A program made the translations under genes and the position numbers. A DNA stretch of 15,738 nt, from positions 1 to 15,738 of the forward strand of contig CAKKSJ010000001.1 of NCBI GenBank assembly GCA_919902965.1. The letters run 5' to 3'. Below the pieces are notes generated by a model. It did not search any database and had not been told where the DNA came from. It worked only from the letters and a program-made list of their open reading frames with translations. Shown piece by piece: positions 13,710 to 15,738 of this stretch (the first letter of the stretch is position 1; each line of letters starts with the position of its first letter). The stretch comes from Burkholderiales bacterium (GTDB lineage Bacteria > Pseudomonadota > Gammaproteobacteria > Burkholderiales > SG8-39).

Positions 13710-13976
13710 ATGAACACGCTTACCGTTGCCGAACTCAAACGCCGCGGCATGGCCGCGATAGAGGAGGGCCTGCGCCGCGGCCCGGTGCACATCGTCAAAC
13801 GTAACCGGCCCGCGGCAGTGGTGTTATCCGAGGGCGATTATCAGCGGCTGGCGCAGGGCAAGGCGGCAGCGCCGAGCGGAGTGACCGCCATGCAATGGCT
13901 GTTGTCGCAGCCTGCTGCCGGCAAGCGCAGCAAAGCCAGGATCGACGCTGATCTCAAGGCCGGGTGCGACTGGTGA
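13710..13976 (+). CDS. Phd/YefM-type antitoxin
   Basis: This 88-residue protein starts at ATG 13710 with AAAGGA 7 nt upstream. The N-terminal half MNTLTVAELKRRGMAAIEE, then GPVHIVKRNRPAAVVLSEGDYQRL, is the standard Phd/YefM DNA-binding fold: a TVxELxRxG opening, a KxxxPxAVVLS strand pair and a Y-x-x-L ending. The C-terminal tail from about residue 52 is alanine- and lysine-rich and ends KARIDADLKAGCDW. Such tails wrap around the toxin active site. The antitoxin gene precedes and overlaps the PIN-domain toxin gene, the usual order, and repeats upstream suggest self-repression. Pairing of a Phd-type antitoxin with a VapC-type toxin is common. Confidence 0.9.
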   Translation: MNTLTVAELKRRGMAAIEEGLRRGPVHIVKRNRPAAVVLSEGDYQRLAQGKAAAPSGVTAMQWLLSQPAAGKRSKARIDADLKAGCDW

Positions 13977-14383
13977 TCGCTTTCTTCGACGCCAGCGCCT
14001 TGATCTACCTGATCGAGGGACGGGAGCCGTTTGCCGGCAAAGTACGCAAGGAACTGGCGGCAGTCGCAAAGAAATATCCCGATCTGGGCGCTGCAGTAAG
14101 CAGACTGACATGGCTGAAATGCAGGGTGGGGCCGATGAAGGCCAACGATGGCGCGACCCTGGCTTTGTACGATGCGTTTTTCGCCCGGCCCGATCTGGCA
14201 TGGTTGGAGCTGACAAGAGATGTCGTCGAGCTGGCAGCGGTAATCCGGGCCAAGCGCGGCCTCAGGACGCCGGATGCCCTGCAAGCGGCCAGTTGTCTGC
14301 AACTAGGCGCGGATCACATGTTCCTGAGCGGGGACAGTGGATTCAAGCGCGTGGGCGGACTGAATGTGAGGGTGTTGAAGTGA
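13964..14383 (+). CDS. PIN-domain toxin, VapC-like, with a probable active-site substitution
   Basis: This protein has 139 residues from GTG 13964, which has AAGG 4 nt upstream. A second GTG at 13973, in a GTGA overlap with the antitoxin stop, would give 136 residues and is almost as likely. VapC toxins are Mg-dependent ribonucleases that cut tRNA or rRNA. Visible PIN acidic residues are D9 in FFDASALIYL, D104 in RTPDALQAA and D124 in SGDSGF. The position that usually carries the second catalytic acid reads SRLTWLKCRVGP, with K52 (AAA, 14117-14119) where relatives have Glu (SxLxxLECRV). A single GAA to AAA change would explain it. The toxin may therefore be weak or inactive. The fold otherwise looks complete and the frame is undamaged. 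Confidence 0.88.
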   Translation: MRLVIAFFDASALIYLIEGREPFAGKVRKELAAVAKKYPDLGAAVSRLTWLKCRVGPMKANDGATLALYDAFFARPDLAWLELTRDVVELAAVIRAKRGLRTPDALQAASCLQLGADHMFLSGDSGFKRVGGLNVRVLK

Positions 14384-14437
14384 GTCTGACGCCGAGTGCG
14401 CCAGCGTGGTTCACCTAGGCCGGACCTCTCAACACTG

Positions 14438-15738
14438 ATGTTGTCGTCCTGCTACAAACAACTCGAACAGCGTTTCGCGCGCCTCGGGCGTCTGCGCGAC
14501 GCGCAGGGCATCTTGCACTGGGACCGCTCGGTGATGATGCCGGCGGGCGGGGCCGAAGGCCGGGCCGAACAGCTCGCGACGCTGGATGTCGTCTGCCACG
14601 AATTGATCACCGATGCCGCAGTAGGCGAACTGCTGGACGCGGCCGGGGGCGAGGCGCTCGCGGATTGGGAGCGCGCCAATGTGCGCGAAATGCGCCGCGT
14701 ATGGATCCACGCAAGCGCGGTGGATGCGGCGCTGGTCGAGGCGATGTCGCGCGCCTGCTCGGCCTGCGAGATGGCCTGGCGCGAGGCGCGCCCGAAGGCG
14801 GATTACGCCCTGGTGCTGCCCTTCCTGGAAGAGGTGCTGCGCCTGACGATAGAAACCGGCAAGTCCAAGGCGGCGCTATTCGGAACCTCGGCCTACGACG
14901 CCCTGCTCGATGCGTACGAGCCGGGCGCGCGCGCCGCCGATATCGATCCGGTGTTCGACGATTACGCCGGCTTTCTGCCGGATTTTCTCGAGCGGGTGCT
15001 GGCGCGGCAGGCGCGCGCACCCGCCATCCTCGCGCCGCGCGGCCCGTTCCCGGTGGAGCGCCAGCGCGAGCTGGGCCTGCGCCTGATGCAGATCCTGGGC
15101 TTCGATTTCCACCACGGGCGGCTGGACGTGAGCCTGCATCCGTTTACCGGCGGCGCAACGGGGGATCAACGCATCACCACGCGCTATGGCGAGGCGGACT
15201 TCAGCAGTTCGCTCATGGGCACCATCCACGAGACCGGGCATGCGCTCTATGAGCAGCACCTGCCCCAGGCCTGGCGCCATCAGCCGGTGGGCGGCGCGCG
15301 CGGCATGGTGGTGCACGAAAGCCAGTCGCTGCTGCTGGAAATGCAGGCCGCGCGCTCGCGGGAATTCCTGTCGTTTGCGGCGCCGCTGATGCGCGAGGTC
15401 TTCGGAGTCGGGGAGGGTGATGCAGCATGGCAGCCGGAAAACCTGTTCCACCTGTACACACGCGTTTCGCGCAGCCTCATCCGCACCGAAGCGGACGAAG
15501 TCAGCTATCCGGCCCACGTCATCCTGCGCTATCGGCTCGAGCGCGCGCTGATTGCCGGCGACCTTGCCTTGCGCGACCTGCCCGGCGCCTGGAACGAGGC
15601 AATGAAAGCGCTGCTCGGCGTCGTTCCGCCCGACGACCGCCTGGGCTGTTTGCAGGACATACACTGGTACGACGGCGCGTTCGGCTACTTCCCGACCTAT
15701 ACCCTGGGCGCCATGGCCGCGGCGCAATTGTTCGACGC
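14438..15738 (+). CDS. Family M32 metallocarboxypeptidase (carboxypeptidase Taq-like), C-terminus cut by window edge
   Basis: About 433 residues are visible; complete M32 enzymes have roughly 500, so some 65 C-terminal residues lie beyond the edge. M32 enzymes are cytoplasmic zinc carboxypeptidases that release C-terminal residues from peptides. The zinc motif HETGH is at 264-268 in GTIHETGHALYEQ, and the third ligand Glu is in VVHESQS (E294). Other family motifs are LDVSLHPF (229-236), DQRITTRY (243-250), IRTEADEVSYPAHVILRYRLE (348-368) and GYFPTYTLGAMAAAQL (416-431). The N-terminus YKQLEQRFARL...ILHWDRSVMMPAGGAEGRAEQ also fits. ATG 14438 gives the family start but has no good ribosome site, only GGA about 14 nt upstream. 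It stands 54 nt after the toxin gene and is probably transcribed separately. Confidence 0.93.
   Translation, partial: MLSSCYKQLEQRFARLGRLRDAQGILHWDRSVMMPAGGAEGRAEQLATLDVVCHELITDAAVGELLDAAGGEALADWERANVREMRRVWIHASAVDAALVEAMSRACSACEMAWREARPKADYALVLPFLEEVLRLTIETGKSKAALFGTSAYDALLDAYEPGARAADIDPVFDDYAGFLPDFLERVLARQARAPAILAPRGPFPVERQRELGLRLMQILGFDFHHGRLDVSLHPFTGGATGDQRITTRYGEADFSSSLMGTIHETGHALYEQHLPQAWRHQPVGGARGMVVHESQSLLLEMQAARSREFLSFAAPLMREVFGVGEGDAAWQPENLFHLYTRVSRSLIRTEADEVSYPAHVILRYRLERALIAGDLALRDLPGAWNEAMKALLGVVPPDDRLGCLQDIHWYDGAFGYFPTYTLGAMAAAQLFD

Overview
The window is GC-rich proteobacterial DNA. Gene content, protein style and codon use suggest a betaproteobacterium, probably Burkholderiales close to Alcaligenaceae (Bordetella/Achromobacter/Pusillimonas-like). 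The taxonomic guess is inference from family resemblance only. No rRNA, tRNA, CRISPR array, insertion sequence or phage gene was seen.

Layout. (1) 1-4730, minus strand: the N-terminus of a Leu/Ile/Val-type periplasmic binding protein (cut by the window edge), preceded upstream by a tight three-gene operon. That operon encodes a DsrK/HdrD-like iron-sulfur protein in the GlpC position, then GlpA and GlpB, in the order C-A-B. (2) 4731-5085: a divergent control region with a GC hairpin and a weak FNR-like dyad. (3) 5086-11562, plus strand: a complete dipeptide/oligopeptide-type ABC importer (binding protein, two permeases, two ATPases) followed by an N-formylglutamate amidohydrolase-family enzyme. 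(4) 11563-11724: the decayed C-terminal end of an M20 (hippurate-hydrolase-like) amidohydrolase. (5) 11840-13522: two divergent cysteine-redox genes, a C_GCAxxG_C_C protein (minus) and a VKOR-thioredoxin fusion (plus), separated by an AT-rich region with a good FNR/Anr-like box. (6) 13710-14383: a Phd/YefM antitoxin and VapC-like PIN toxin pair; the toxin has Lys where the family normally has a catalytic Glu. (7) 14438 to the end: a family M32 metallocarboxypeptidase, cut by the window edge.

How the genes may work together. The glp-type operon would oxidise glycerol-3-phosphate (or a similar substrate) at flavin and pass electrons through Fe-S centres of an unusual third subunit. The ABC operon would import peptides or N-acylated amino acids and hydrolyse them in the cytoplasm with the amidohydrolase (and formerly the M20 enzyme). 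The M32 peptidase also fits peptide use but is a separate unit. Two candidate FNR-like dyads of the same form, TTGCG-N4-RTCAA, lie before the glp operon and the C_GCAxxG gene and suggest, without proving, shared low-oxygen control.
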